Assembly: GCF_000956405.1 (NCBI RefSeq)
Contig: NZ_JYIV01000027.1
Coordinates: 248,001 to 312,000, forward strand
DNA: 64,000 nucleotides
From: Microbacterium oxydans
Lineage (GTDB): Bacteria; Actinomycetota; Actinomycetes; Actinomycetales; Microbacteriaceae
Direction: 5' to 3'
Shown here: positions 16,843-25,071 of the stretch, one piece after another
How positions within the stretch are numbered: position 1 is the stretch's first letter
Layout: each line of letters starts with the position of its first letter
Translations under genes and position numbers: made by a program
Notes under the pieces: model-generated
Seen by the model: the letters and a program-made list of their open reading frames with translations, nothing else
What the model was told of the DNA's origin: nothing
The model's database searches: none

Positions 16843-17975
16843 GCAGCGCGTCCCGGCGACCCACCGTTCTCCTCGTGCACCCGGGCGCCGAACTCTTCGG
16901 GTCCGATCGCATGCTCCTTGAGAGTGCCATCGGGCTCGTCGAATCGGGAGCGCGCGTCGTGGTCGCCCTCCCGAGCTCCGGGCTTCTCGTGGACGAGCTG
17001 CGCACGGCCGGTGCAGAGGTCGTCATCCTGCCGATGCTCGTGCTCCGCAAAGTGCTGCTCACACCGCGCGGACTGCCCAAGCTGTTCCGCGATACGTTCC
17101 GGGGCCTGGGCGCAGCCTGGCGGCTGATCGGTCGGCTCCGCCCCGACGTCGTGTACGTGTCGACGATCATCATCCCCGAGTGGCCGCTGGTCGCGCGGCT
17201 GCGGGGAGTCCGCACTGTGAGCCATGTTCATGAAGCCGAGGCATCGGGCAACACGCTCGTCAACGCCCTCCTCTACTCCCCTCATCTGGCGTCCCACCGG
17301 ACCCTCGTGAACAGCCGTTTCAGCCTGGACACGATCCGAGCTGCGCTGCCCGCGCTGGCCCGGCGCTCCCATGTGGTCTACAACGGCGTCGCCTCTCCCC
17401 CGCACCCGGTGTCCCCCCGCCCACGCACCGAGGGCCCACTTCGTGTGCTCTACGTGGGGCGCCTCTCCCCCCGCAAGGGCCCCGATCTCGTGATCGAGGC
17501 AGCTTCACGTCTTGATGCCGCGGGGCGCGCAGTGGAAGTCACGCTTCTCGGCGCAGTCTTCGAGGGCTACGAATGGTTCGAACGCGATCTTCGCGCACAG
17601 GCGGCTGAGGCCGGGATCACCGTCGACTTCGCCGGGTTCCACAGCGATATCTGGCCGTTCCTCGAGAAGGCCGACGTGCTGCTGGTGCCCTCGCGAGTCG
17701 ACGAGCCATTCGGGAACACCGCTGTGGAGGGCGTCCTCGCCCTGCGGCCGGTGATCGCGAGCGACAGCAGCGGTCTTCGAGAAGCAGCGGGCGGGTACGG
17801 CACGGCGGCACTCGTCGCGGCCGGTGATGCGGATGCGATCGCGTCGGCACTGACCGACATCGACGCCCGATGGGACGAGATCGTCTCGACCGTCGCAGAC
17901 AGCCGCGCCGAGGCTCTGCGCAGGCATGCGCCGTCGGTCTACCGTTCGAGCATCTCGACGCATCTCCTGGGCTGA
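16839..17975 (+). CDS. GT4 glycosyltransferase
   Basis: A 378-residue GT-B glycosyltransferase. The N-terminal acceptor domain starts VLLVHPGAELFGSDRMLLES. The C-terminal GT4 domain has LYVGRLSPRKGPDLVIEA and the donor-binding loop VPSRVDEPFGNTAVEGVLA, including the usual Glu of the E-x7-E region. It starts with GTG overlapping the previous stop by 4 bp and is last in the three-gene unit. A hairpin follows between it and the convergent flippase gene. The sugar specificity is unknown. Confidence 0.9.
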   Translation: MSSASRRPTVLLVHPGAELFGSDRMLLESAIGLVESGARVVVALPSSGLLVDELRTAGAEVVILPMLVLRKVLLTPRGLPKLFRDTFRGLGAAWRLIGRLRPDVVYVSTIIIPEWPLVARLRGVRTVSHVHEAEASGNTLVNALLYSPHLASHRTLVNSRFSLDTIRAALPALARRSHVVYNGVASPPHPVSPRPRTEGPLRVLYVGRLSPRKGPDLVIEAASRLDAAGRAVEVTLLGAVFEGYEWFERDLRAQAAEAGITVDFAGFHSDIWPFLEKADVLLVPSRVDEPFGNTAVEGVLALRPVIASDSSGLREAAGGYGTAALVAAGDADAIASALTDIDARWDEIVSTVADSRAEALRRHAPSVYRSSISTHLLG

Positions 17976-17998
17976 CGTCCTCCGCCGGTCACCGCAGC

Positions 17999-18020
17999 CA
18001 TTGTGCGGCCATTGTGCGGC
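17999..18020 (+). repeat. Tandem duplication of an 11-mer
   Basis: CATTGTGCGGC occurs twice head to tail at 17999-18009 and 18010-18020, just upstream of the terminator hairpin. Confidence 0.6.
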
Positions 18021-18023
18021 CGC

Positions 18024-18048
18024 CTGAGCTGCAGTGGCTGCAGCTCAG
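18024..18048. terminator. 11-bp perfect hairpin between convergent genes
   Basis: CTGAGCTGCAG (18024-18034), loop TGG and CTGCAGCTCAG (18038-18048) lie between the stops at 17975 and 18063. It is a likely bidirectional terminator without a T-tract. Confidence 0.7.
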
Positions 18049-18062
18049 AGATGGCCGCCCCG

Positions 18063-19373
18063 CTACACCTGTTCCAGCTCGCCCACGGTGAGCCGCTTCT
18101 TGTTCCGGACGATGTATACCGAGAACGGGATCAGCTGGCACGCGAGGAGGGCGAAGGCGACACCGATCAGCGGTCCGGCGATGCCCAGCACAGGAGTGAG
18201 CACGAACGAGAGAGTGATGCCCACGGCAGCCATGCTGAGTGTGGGGATCACCTGGAAGCGGATCCCCGGCTTGTCCATGATGAACATGCCCAGGGGGTAC
18301 ACGGCTGCAGTCATCATGATCATCAGACCGAATGCGAAGATCGTGCTCGGCCGCACCGTCAACTCGCCCTGGGTGATGAACCCGAACAGCCACGGACCGA
18401 CGAGCCAGACCATCACGGTCGCGACGGCGATGGACCCGGCGAACAGCGCCGACAGCAGGAAGGGCCCTCGCCGGAGGTCACCGTCGTGGCGGCTCTTCGC
18501 GAAGTGGGGCCAGAGCGCGAGCCCGCCGGCCATCACGAGTCCGTTGAGGGCGAAGAACACCTGACCAGCCACTCCGTACTCGGCCACGTCGGTGGGGCCG
18601 CCGAGCTGCGCGATCACGTAGCGCTGAGAACCCACGGCGATCGGATAGGTGACCATCTGCGCGAGCATCGGCCACCCGACGTCCATGACCCGCACCCCCG
18701 GGAAGCGGCGGGGATGCAGGACCATCCGCGCCGCAGTGGGGATCAGCGGTGATGTGGTGCGTGCCGTGATCAGGATGCCGAGCACCGACACGAGGAAGGA
18801 GGCGGCGAAGGAGGCGATCGCCACGAAAGAGTGGAGGTTCTCACCGCCGAACGTAAGCATCAGCCAGACGCCGGTCATCGTCAACGGCGAGATCAGCCCC
18901 TGGAGGAGGATCACGATGTGGTTGCGGCGCTGCCCCAGCATGATCCGCGCCCACACCCCGAGCGGGATGCCGAGACAGAAGATCGTCACGCAGTAGAAAG
19001 CGGCGAGCGAGGCGCCAGGTCTCCCTCCCGCCTCACCGAACACCAGTTCCCAGGCCCCCGTGAGCACGAGGATCGTGTTGATCGCCATCGCCGTCGCCGC
19101 GAACATCAGCAGCACTCGCCCGACCGAGGTGAGCTGATACCGCAGCTTCTCATCCGTGCGCACGTTCTCGCTGGTCGCGACGGCGTTGACCAGGACCGCC
19201 CCGCTGCCCAGGTCGGTGAACGTCAGCAAGGAGGGGATGGTCGTCAGCAGCGTGTAGAGGGCGAAACTGTCGACGCCGGCGCCGCCGATGATCATCCGGG
19301 TCGTGAGAACGCCACAGACCAGCGCGATGACCATCGTCAGCGCACGCGCGCCGACAGCGAGAAGAGAACCCAT
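18063..19373 (-). CDS. Wzx-type polysaccharide flippase (MOP superfamily)
   Basis: A 436-residue integral membrane protein with about 12 hydrophobic spans. The N-terminal MVIALVCGVLTTRMIIGGAG and IPSLLTFTDLGSGAVLVNAV resemble oligosaccharide flippases that move undecaprenyl-linked repeat units across the membrane. The ATG at 19373 is used, ten bases downstream of the stop of the beta-helix gene at 19384, so it is probably co-transcribed with that gene. It complements the Wzy-like polymerase at 23750 and the Wzz-like regulator at 22344. Alternative: another MATE-like exporter, less likely in this context. Confidence 0.85.
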   Translation of the reverse strand: MGSLLAVGARALTMVIALVCGVLTTRMIIGGAGVDSFALYTLLTTIPSLLTFTDLGSGAVLVNAVATSENVRTDEKLRYQLTSVGRVLLMFAATAMAINTILVLTGAWELVFGEAGGRPGASLAAFYCVTIFCLGIPLGVWARIMLGQRRNHIVILLQGLISPLTMTGVWLMLTFGGENLHSFVAIASFAASFLVSVLGILITARTTSPLIPTAARMVLHPRRFPGVRVMDVGWPMLAQMVTYPIAVGSQRYVIAQLGGPTDVAEYGVAGQVFFALNGLVMAGGLALWPHFAKSRHDGDLRRGPFLLSALFAGSIAVATVMVWLVGPWLFGFITQGELTVRPSTIFAFGLMIMMTAAVYPLGMFIMDKPGIRFQVIPTLSMAAVGITLSFVLTPVLGIAGPLIGVAFALLACQLIPFSVYIVRNKKRLTVGELEQV

Positions 19374-19383
19374 GCTTACATCG

Positions 19384-22149
19384 TCACCGGGGCAGGGCTC
19401 CCAGCGTCGTGCTGCTCCCGGGGAGTCGTGATACTGAGGCGACGTCGGACGGCACGGGCACCGCTACAGAGCCCTGGATCGCGGTGTAGGGCGACAGCAG
19501 AGCGAAGCCTGCGTCGACCACCGGAGCCCCCTCGACGAACTGCGATCGCCGATCCTGTCCGGTCGCAGCGGTGAAGGCGGCCAGGGTGTCCGTCACCGCG
19601 GGGTCCTTCGAGACGGAGCCCTTCGACCATGCGGAGAACCAGCGGGGTGTGCCGGGCGATGTGCGATGGTAGAGGTTCCCGTTGACGCTCGACATCATCT
19701 GCGACCCGGTGTACTGCAAGGAGAAGTCCTGCACGCAGACCAGGCAGTTGCCGGCGCTCTCGGCCACGATGTTGTTGGACATCGTGATGTTCCGTGTGAT
19801 CCAGGACGCTTCCGGCGCGAACCGCGTGCGCGGATCATGCCCCGGCGTGTTCGGGTCGGAGGCACGGCGGGCGTCCATCGCGATGCTGATGTTCCGGTTC
19901 CCGTTGCCGACCAGCGTGTTGTTCCAGATCTTGACGTTGCCGGAGTTGAGCACCCACAGACCGAACTCGCCGTTGCGGGCGATGACGTTGTCGGCGATCA
20001 CCGCGCGGTCGGACAACTCGACCATGACACCGTGTCCGCTGTTGCCGATCACATCGTTCCCGGTGAACGCGATATCGAGGACCGATTCGTCGAACCACGG
20101 TCCACGCCCGTCGTTCCCGATGAACGCGCTGTCCTTCACCGTCACTCCCCGGGTGCGGGTGACCTTGAACGCGCCGGACACGGGTGCGTCGTTGAAGTGC
20201 TCCATGTTGTTTCCCACGGAGAGCATCTGGGTCACGGTCAGGCCGTCCGCCTGCGATGCGCCGCCGCCCAGCAGGCCGTTGCCGATCAAGGAGACGCGCG
20301 TCAAGGTGGTCGCGGACGCCCAAGAGTAGAAGCCGGTCGTCGAGTTGTCTCGAATAGTCACATCGGTGAGCGACACGTGGGGCGCTGCGGCGATCACCGT
20401 GCCCATCTGCGGAACGCTGGTGGCGTATCGACGCACTCCGATCCCACGCACCTCCGTGCCTGCGGAGCGGATCGACAGCGCCTGTGTGAGCACGCTCGCC
20501 TCGACCGTCTTCCCCGTCGGGTTCGTCCCGATCACCAGGCGCTTGGCGGAATCATCGACGAAGAACGTCCCCTCCCCGACCTGGGAGGCGGACGCCACCT
20601 CGCGCAGCTGCACCCCTGCGACCCAGACCTGATCCGGGTGTGCGGCCATCGGATGAGCGGGGTCGACGAATCGCCACTCCGCCGCGGTGTTGTCGGGCGC
20701 ACCCTTCGTGTAGGTCGGACTCGCATCGAGGGCCGTGTTCCAGCCATTGACGAACCAGGTGCTTCCCGAGGGCTTCCAGCCCGTGACCTGCTCCGCACCG
20801 TCGAACCACACGGACTCGTTCGGTGCCGGCTGGATGGTGACCCGCTTCTGCGCCGGCACCACGACCTCCTCGTGGTACGAGCCTCCGCGGAGGACGATGG
20901 TCCCTCCGTTCGGGACGACCCGCAACGCGGCGGCGACCGTCTTGACGGGCGCGTTCCTGGTTCCGGAGGCTCCGTCGAACCCCGCGGGCGAGACGTACAC
21001 GGCTGTCGCCGGCGCTTCGTACACGAGCGTTCCCGGGGCCTTGGCGCCGGGTTCACCGCGCACGCCCTCCGGGGTCACCGGAGGCACCGGCTCGGGCTCG
21101 GGAGCAGGCGTGGGTTCAGGAGCAGGAGTCGGCTCGGGAGCCGGCGTGGGCTCAGGAGCAGGAGTGGGCTCAGGAGCAGGAGTGGGCTCAGGAGCAGGAG
21201 TCGGCTCCGGAGCAGGAGTCGGCTCAGGAGCAGGAGTCGGCTCAGGAGCAGGAGTCGGCTCCGGAGCAGGAGTCGGCTCAGGAGCAGGAGTCGGCTCAGG
21301 AGCAGGAGTCGGCTCGGGGGCAGGCGTCGGCTCCGGAGCAGGTGAGGTGACGGAGATGTCGTCGATTCCGACCGGAACAGCGGTCTTCGCCCCCGAAGAG
21401 GTGTACAGCGCGAAACCGTATCCGCCCGCGGACTGGATCCGGGCATTCGAGTCGTCGGAGTAGGTCACCTGCCAGTCTCCCGGTTCCGCGGCACTCGACT
21501 CCCATGCCTTGGCCGCCAACGCCACCGGACTCGTGCCTGTGACGCTGAACGCCACCGTCAGCGTGGCGCCGCTGGTCACGGTGAGGGGAAGCCGACGCTC
21601 GGCCAGGTGCTGCACACGCATGAGGTCGGTGAGTCGCACGATCGACACAAAGGCCGAGCCGTCGGGGTGCACGCGCACGCGCACTCCGTAGGAATCGGCA
21701 CCGGACACGCGGACCGCCTGGGAGAGATAGAGCGGCCCGCCGACGGGCAGTTCGGGGACTGTCAGTGAGAAGCGGCTGTCCACATCCCCGGCGACGACGC
21801 CGTCGACGGTGGCCCTGGCGGTGATACCGGGCTTGCGGCTCGCGAGCAGCGCCTGCTCGCCGGTCACGCTGGCCGTCGCTTCCACCACGCGCCATGCTCC
21901 TGCGGGCGAGGAACCCCAGCCCGAATCGACCGTGCGATCCATGTCGTCGGCGATGAGGGGGGCGTCCGTCTGCGCTGACGCCTGCGCGAGGAGCGGCGTG
22001 TCTTCCGCAAGAGCCGACGATGGGACGGCCGTCAGCGCGGCGGTGAGCGCGAGGGCAGCGGTCAACGCGCCGGCGACGACCCTGCGGCTGCGTCGCCGAG
22101 GCGGACTCGAAGATTCTCGTGAGGCGAGGTCGAGGAACGGAGTGGACAC
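19384..22149 (-). CDS. Secreted right-handed beta-helix protein with EPTPAP linker
   Basis: A 921-residue exported protein. Residues about 18-50 are a signal peptide (ending SALAED) behind a basic PPRRRSRR. Residues about 65-270 are a lectin-like module (DRTVDSGWGSSPAGAWRVVE; KAWESSAAEPGDWQ) shared with the large protein at 25072. A linker of 13 near-identical 6-residue EPTPAP units follows. The C-terminal half is a parallel beta-helix with pectate-lyase-like turns (GNDVIGNSGHGVMVELSDRA, NVKIWNNTLVGNGNRNISIA), starting with AVYVSPAGFDGASGTRNAPV. It may bind, trim or modify the exported polysaccharide. The GTG at 22149 follows GGTGA; longer starts add no signal-like sequence. Confidence 0.82.
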   Translation of the reverse strand: MSTPFLDLASRESSSPPRRRSRRVVAGALTAALALTAALTAVPSSALAEDTPLLAQASAQTDAPLIADDMDRTVDSGWGSSPAGAWRVVEATASVTGEQALLASRKPGITARATVDGVVAGDVDSRFSLTVPELPVGGPLYLSQAVRVSGADSYGVRVRVHPDGSAFVSIVRLTDLMRVQHLAERRLPLTVTSGATLTVAFSVTGTSPVALAAKAWESSAAEPGDWQVTYSDDSNARIQSAGGYGFALYTSSGAKTAVPVGIDDISVTSPAPEPTPAPEPTPAPEPTPAPEPTPAPEPTPAPEPTPAPEPTPAPEPTPAPEPTPAPEPTPAPEPTPAPEPTPAPEPTPAPEPEPVPPVTPEGVRGEPGAKAPGTLVYEAPATAVYVSPAGFDGASGTRNAPVKTVAAALRVVPNGGTIVLRGGSYHEEVVVPAQKRVTIQPAPNESVWFDGAEQVTGWKPSGSTWFVNGWNTALDASPTYTKGAPDNTAAEWRFVDPAHPMAAHPDQVWVAGVQLREVASASQVGEGTFFVDDSAKRLVIGTNPTGKTVEASVLTQALSIRSAGTEVRGIGVRRYATSVPQMGTVIAAAPHVSLTDVTIRDNSTTGFYSWASATTLTRVSLIGNGLLGGGASQADGLTVTQMLSVGNNMEHFNDAPVSGAFKVTRTRGVTVKDSAFIGNDGRGPWFDESVLDIAFTGNDVIGNSGHGVMVELSDRAVIADNVIARNGEFGLWVLNSGNVKIWNNTLVGNGNRNISIAMDARRASDPNTPGHDPRTRFAPEASWITRNITMSNNIVAESAGNCLVCVQDFSLQYTGSQMMSSVNGNLYHRTSPGTPRWFSAWSKGSVSKDPAVTDTLAAFTAATGQDRRSQFVEGAPVVDAGFALLSPYTAIQGSVAVPVPSDVASVSRLPGSSTTLGALPR
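21103..21336 (-). repeat. 13 tandem 18-bp units encoding EPTPAP
   Basis: Thirteen in-phase 18-bp units, consensus on the plus strand AGCAGGAGTCGGCTCAGG, run from 21103 to 21336. Units 6-8 and 9-11 are identical as a 54-bp block, showing a recent triplet duplication. Unit changes keep the reading frame, so copy number can vary without breaking the gene. Confidence 0.9.
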
Positions 22150-22248
22150 GATGTCACCGTCTTCTGGGGCAGATTCATGATCACCCCGCAGCTCCGCCGC
22201 AGTTTCAACCCCGGGCAGCAAAGTGCGAGTCCCCCTCGCAACCCATGA

Positions 22249-22278
22249 AGAATACCCCGGCCATCCCGGCGAAGACAA
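22249..22278 (-). promoter_or_regulatory. Candidate sigma70-type promoter of the beta-helix gene
   Basis: On the minus strand TTGTCT (22273-22278), an 18-base spacer and TATTCT (22249-22254) precede the GTG at 22149, giving a leader of about 95 nt. Confidence 0.45.
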
Positions 22279-22343
22279 ACGGAAACCGCGGTTCACCGAT
22301 ATACTCCGCTGCATCCGCGAAGCGAGGAGCCGACGGTGACGCG

Positions 22344-23696
22344 TCAGTCGCTGTAGTACTCGCTGCGGTGGTGATCCGGCCGCGCACGGTTCAGAACGGT
22401 GCCGAGGATGCGCGCGCCGCCCGACTCCAGAGACTTGATGCTCTTGGCGAGCGCTGCTCGTCGGGTCTTCGTCGCATCGACCACGAGGATCACGCCGTCG
22501 GTCTGGGTGGCGAAGAGGTTGGCGTCTGCCACGCTGAGGATCGGCGGGGAATCGATCACCACGTAGTCGTACTCCGCCGCGGCGAAGTCGAGCAGCTGCG
22601 CCATGCGCGCCGACGTCAGCAGCTCCGCGGGGTTCGGCGGGATGGTGCCTGCGGGAAGGATGTCGAGCGTGCTGTCGGCGACGCTGTGCTTGGCGACCTC
22701 GAACTCGACCTCGTCCAGCAGCACGCTGGTCAGACCGATCGAGCCGTCGATTCCCGCGTGCTCGTGAGCCCGCGGGCGCCGCATGTCCGCATCGATCAGC
22801 AGCACCGAGTTCCGGAGACCAGCGAGCGTCATGGCCAGGTTGACCGAGATCGTCGACTTGCCCTCCGCCGGCATGCCCGACGTCACCAGCAGCACCTTCA
22901 CCCGCGACGAGACGTTGGCGTAGGCGAGAGCGGAACGGATACGACGGAACTCCTCCGACGTGTGTCCGAGCGGCTCCTGCGCGACGGCGATGCCGCGCAT
23001 GGCCAGCAGAGGGGACTTCGAGACGACGCCGAGAACCGGGTCGCCCCCCGCCTCTGCCAGCGTCTCCTCGTTGCGCATGCGAGTGTCGAGCACCCCGACG
23101 AGCACAGCGATGGCGAGGCCGAGGACGCCCCCGAGGAAGCCTCCGAGAAGGGCATCACGCGGCTTGCTCGGCGTGAACTGGAACTCCGGCACGACCGCGT
23201 CATCGATGACCTGCGCCGTGATCGTCGATTCACCCTGCGGGTCCTTGGGGGCCACATCCTTGACCACGATGATGAGCTGGTCCGCCACCGCATCAGCCAG
23301 CTCGGCCGCCGCCTTCGGGTCGTCTGTGATCCCCGTGATCCGCAGCGTCACCGTGCTCTGGGGGATCGTGACCTCGATGTCCCTGGCGAGCGCACGCGGG
23401 GTCGTGTCGAGCCCCAGCTCCTCGATGACGGGGTCGAGCACCCGCGAGCTGGTCGCAAGCTGCGCGAACGACAGCATCTGGCTCTGCGTGTACACCGAGC
23501 CCTGGTTGAGGTCAGAGGCGCTGGTCCCCTGGTTCAGGGCGAAGTACAGTGAGGTCGTCGCCTGGAACAGCGGGGTCTGCAGCGACGCATACCCGAAGGA
23601 TCCGGCAGCCCCGATGACGCCGCAGAGCACGATCATCCACCAGAACTTGCGCAACGAGCTGGCGATCACGCGCAGACTGACCCGGCTCTCGCCCAT
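22344..23696 (-). CDS. Wzz/BY-kinase polysaccharide co-polymerase
   Basis: A 450-residue membrane protein fusing a Wzz chain-length domain (TM at about 16-36, WWMIVLCGVIGAAGSFGYAS, and a second TM near 180-200) to a cytosolic bacterial tyrosine-kinase ATPase. Visible motifs are Walker A SGMPAEGKST, Walker A' VLLIDADMRRP and Walker B YDYVVIDSPP. The C-terminal tyrosine cluster is short (SEYYSD). It controls polymerisation and length of the exopolysaccharide, with tyrosine phosphorylation reversed by a phosphatase such as the one at 30604. ATG at 23696 is preceded by TGGGGAG four nt upstream. The polymerase gene ends 53 bp upstream. Confidence 0.92.
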   Translation of the reverse strand: MGESRVSLRVIASSLRKFWWMIVLCGVIGAAGSFGYASLQTPLFQATTSLYFALNQGTSASDLNQGSVYTQSQMLSFAQLATSSRVLDPVIEELGLDTTPRALARDIEVTIPQSTVTLRITGITDDPKAAAELADAVADQLIIVVKDVAPKDPQGESTITAQVIDDAVVPEFQFTPSKPRDALLGGFLGGVLGLAIAVLVGVLDTRMRNEETLAEAGGDPVLGVVSKSPLLAMRGIAVAQEPLGHTSEEFRRIRSALAYANVSSRVKVLLVTSGMPAEGKSTISVNLAMTLAGLRNSVLLIDADMRRPRAHEHAGIDGSIGLTSVLLDEVEFEVAKHSVADSTLDILPAGTIPPNPAELLTSARMAQLLDFAAAEYDYVVIDSPPILSVADANLFATQTDGVILVVDATKTRRAALAKSIKSLESGGARILGTVLNRARPDHHRSEYYSD

Positions 23697-23749
23697 GACT
23701 CCCCATTCCCCCTGAGACTTCGATTCTAGAGGTGTTCGATCCTCTGACC

Positions 23750-25060
23750 TCATGATTGCGCAGGGGGCTTCCCGACGACCCGGTTCTGCCGAACGGGTTC
23801 GAGCGCGTCGTGCCGCGCTTCTCCGCGCATCTGCCGCCCCCGACCGATCACGTCCGCGTCGCGCGCCCACGTGATAGCGAGGCCCACGCAGAACCAGAGG
23901 AACATGCTGTATTGCGTGATCAATGCGACCACCACGAGACTCGGCAGCTGCCCGACGACGGCGATCGACGCAGGGCTCCTGGTCGAACGTCGCACGGTCA
24001 TGATCGCGGCGCAGACCAGGGCGGCCATGATCAGCAGCGTGGGGACGTATCCGTACCGGAGCAGGGTGAGGACGAGGGCGTTGTCGACGGAGCGCGCGAA
24101 ATAGCCCAGGTAGTAGTCCCCCGAGACAAGCGTGTGCCAGTCGCCCGGGTTGCCGAAGAGCTGCACCTGCTGGAGGAGCACCAGGAGATCGGTTCGATAG
24201 TCCGCGCTGCCGCCCGCCTCGTCACCCGCAGCCCCGAAGACGGAGTCGATGATCGGGATGGCGATCGCGGTGCCGATGACTCCGGCCGTGACGACGGCGA
24301 CCCGGAACCGCGTGGACACCCCGACGATGAGGAAGGTGGACAGCACCAGCGTGAGCACGAGGGTGAGCTGTCCGGCACGGCTGAACGTGAGCACCGTCGC
24401 CACCGCGACGATCACCACGCCGCCGATCTTCGGGAGCAGTCGCCACTTGGTCGCCACGATGAACGCCGATGACATCGCCAGCGCCGCGCCCAGGGCGATC
24501 GAGTGACCGAACGCGCCCTCGACCCTCAGTACCCCGCCACGTTCCTGGAGAGGGCTCCAGGTGTCGTAGACGACGCCTGACCCGGGGATCAGGACGAAGG
24601 GATTGAACGAGGTGACGAACTCGATGATGCCGAGGACGGCCGCGACGACCGCGACGACCGCGATCGTCGATGTGACCCATTCCGGCGCGACCCTGGCGAG
24701 CACGACGCGGCCCCAGAGATAGGGGATGACCCACTCGAGCAGGGCGGCGACGAGCGACGGGAGATCCACCGTGCCGAAGCCGTACAGCCCGATGATCACG
24801 ATGATGAAAGCCACGACCCACGCATCTGCGGCGCGAAGAGGGACGACCGACCAGTTGACGATGATCATCAGGGCGGTCAGCAGAGTGATCGCGGCCCAAT
24901 AGAAACCCACGTTGACGCCGACCCACAGCGGGACGAAGAAGAGGGCGCAGGCCCAGACCACGAAAGCCGTGCGTGGCAGCAGCCGGAGCACGAACACGAC
25001 GATGGCCACTGCTGCGATTCCTCCGACGGCGAGGAGCGCGATCGGAACAGCAGTGGCCAT
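23750..25060 (-). CDS. O-antigen ligase/Wzy-like polymerase
   Basis: A 436-residue membrane protein with about 11-12 hydrophobic spans and a long extracytoplasmic loop (roughly residues 280-330: SADYRTDLLVLLQQVQLFGN), the architecture of Wzy_C/O-antigen polymerase proteins. LTFSRAGQLTLVLTLVLS in the preceding helix matches the conserved TxSR(G/A) region of this family. It would join flipped repeat units at the outer face of the membrane. It follows the PKD-protein gene by 11 bp and precedes the Wzz/BY-kinase, so these leftward genes may be one transcript. Confidence 0.87.
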   Translation of the reverse strand: MATAVPIALLAVGGIAAVAIVVFVLRLLPRTAFVVWACALFFVPLWVGVNVGFYWAAITLLTALMIIVNWSVVPLRAADAWVVAFIIVIIGLYGFGTVDLPSLVAALLEWVIPYLWGRVVLARVAPEWVTSTIAVVAVVAAVLGIIEFVTSFNPFVLIPGSGVVYDTWSPLQERGGVLRVEGAFGHSIALGAALAMSSAFIVATKWRLLPKIGGVVIVAVATVLTFSRAGQLTLVLTLVLSTFLIVGVSTRFRVAVVTAGVIGTAIAIPIIDSVFGAAGDEAGGSADYRTDLLVLLQQVQLFGNPGDWHTLVSGDYYLGYFARSVDNALVLTLLRYGYVPTLLIMAALVCAAIMTVRRSTRSPASIAVVGQLPSLVVVALITQYSMFLWFCVGLAITWARDADVIGRGRQMRGEARHDALEPVRQNRVVGKPPAQS

Positions 25061-25071
25061 GCGTCAGGATC

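Noticed and set aside
21103..21336. CRISPR-like regular repeats
   Set aside because: The units are contiguous 18-mers with no spacers, in frame with a Pro-rich linker; there are no cas genes.
19666..21345. 559-codon open frame on the plus strand
   Set aside because: Antisense shadow of the beta-helix gene; its apparent repeats come from the EPTPAP coding array.
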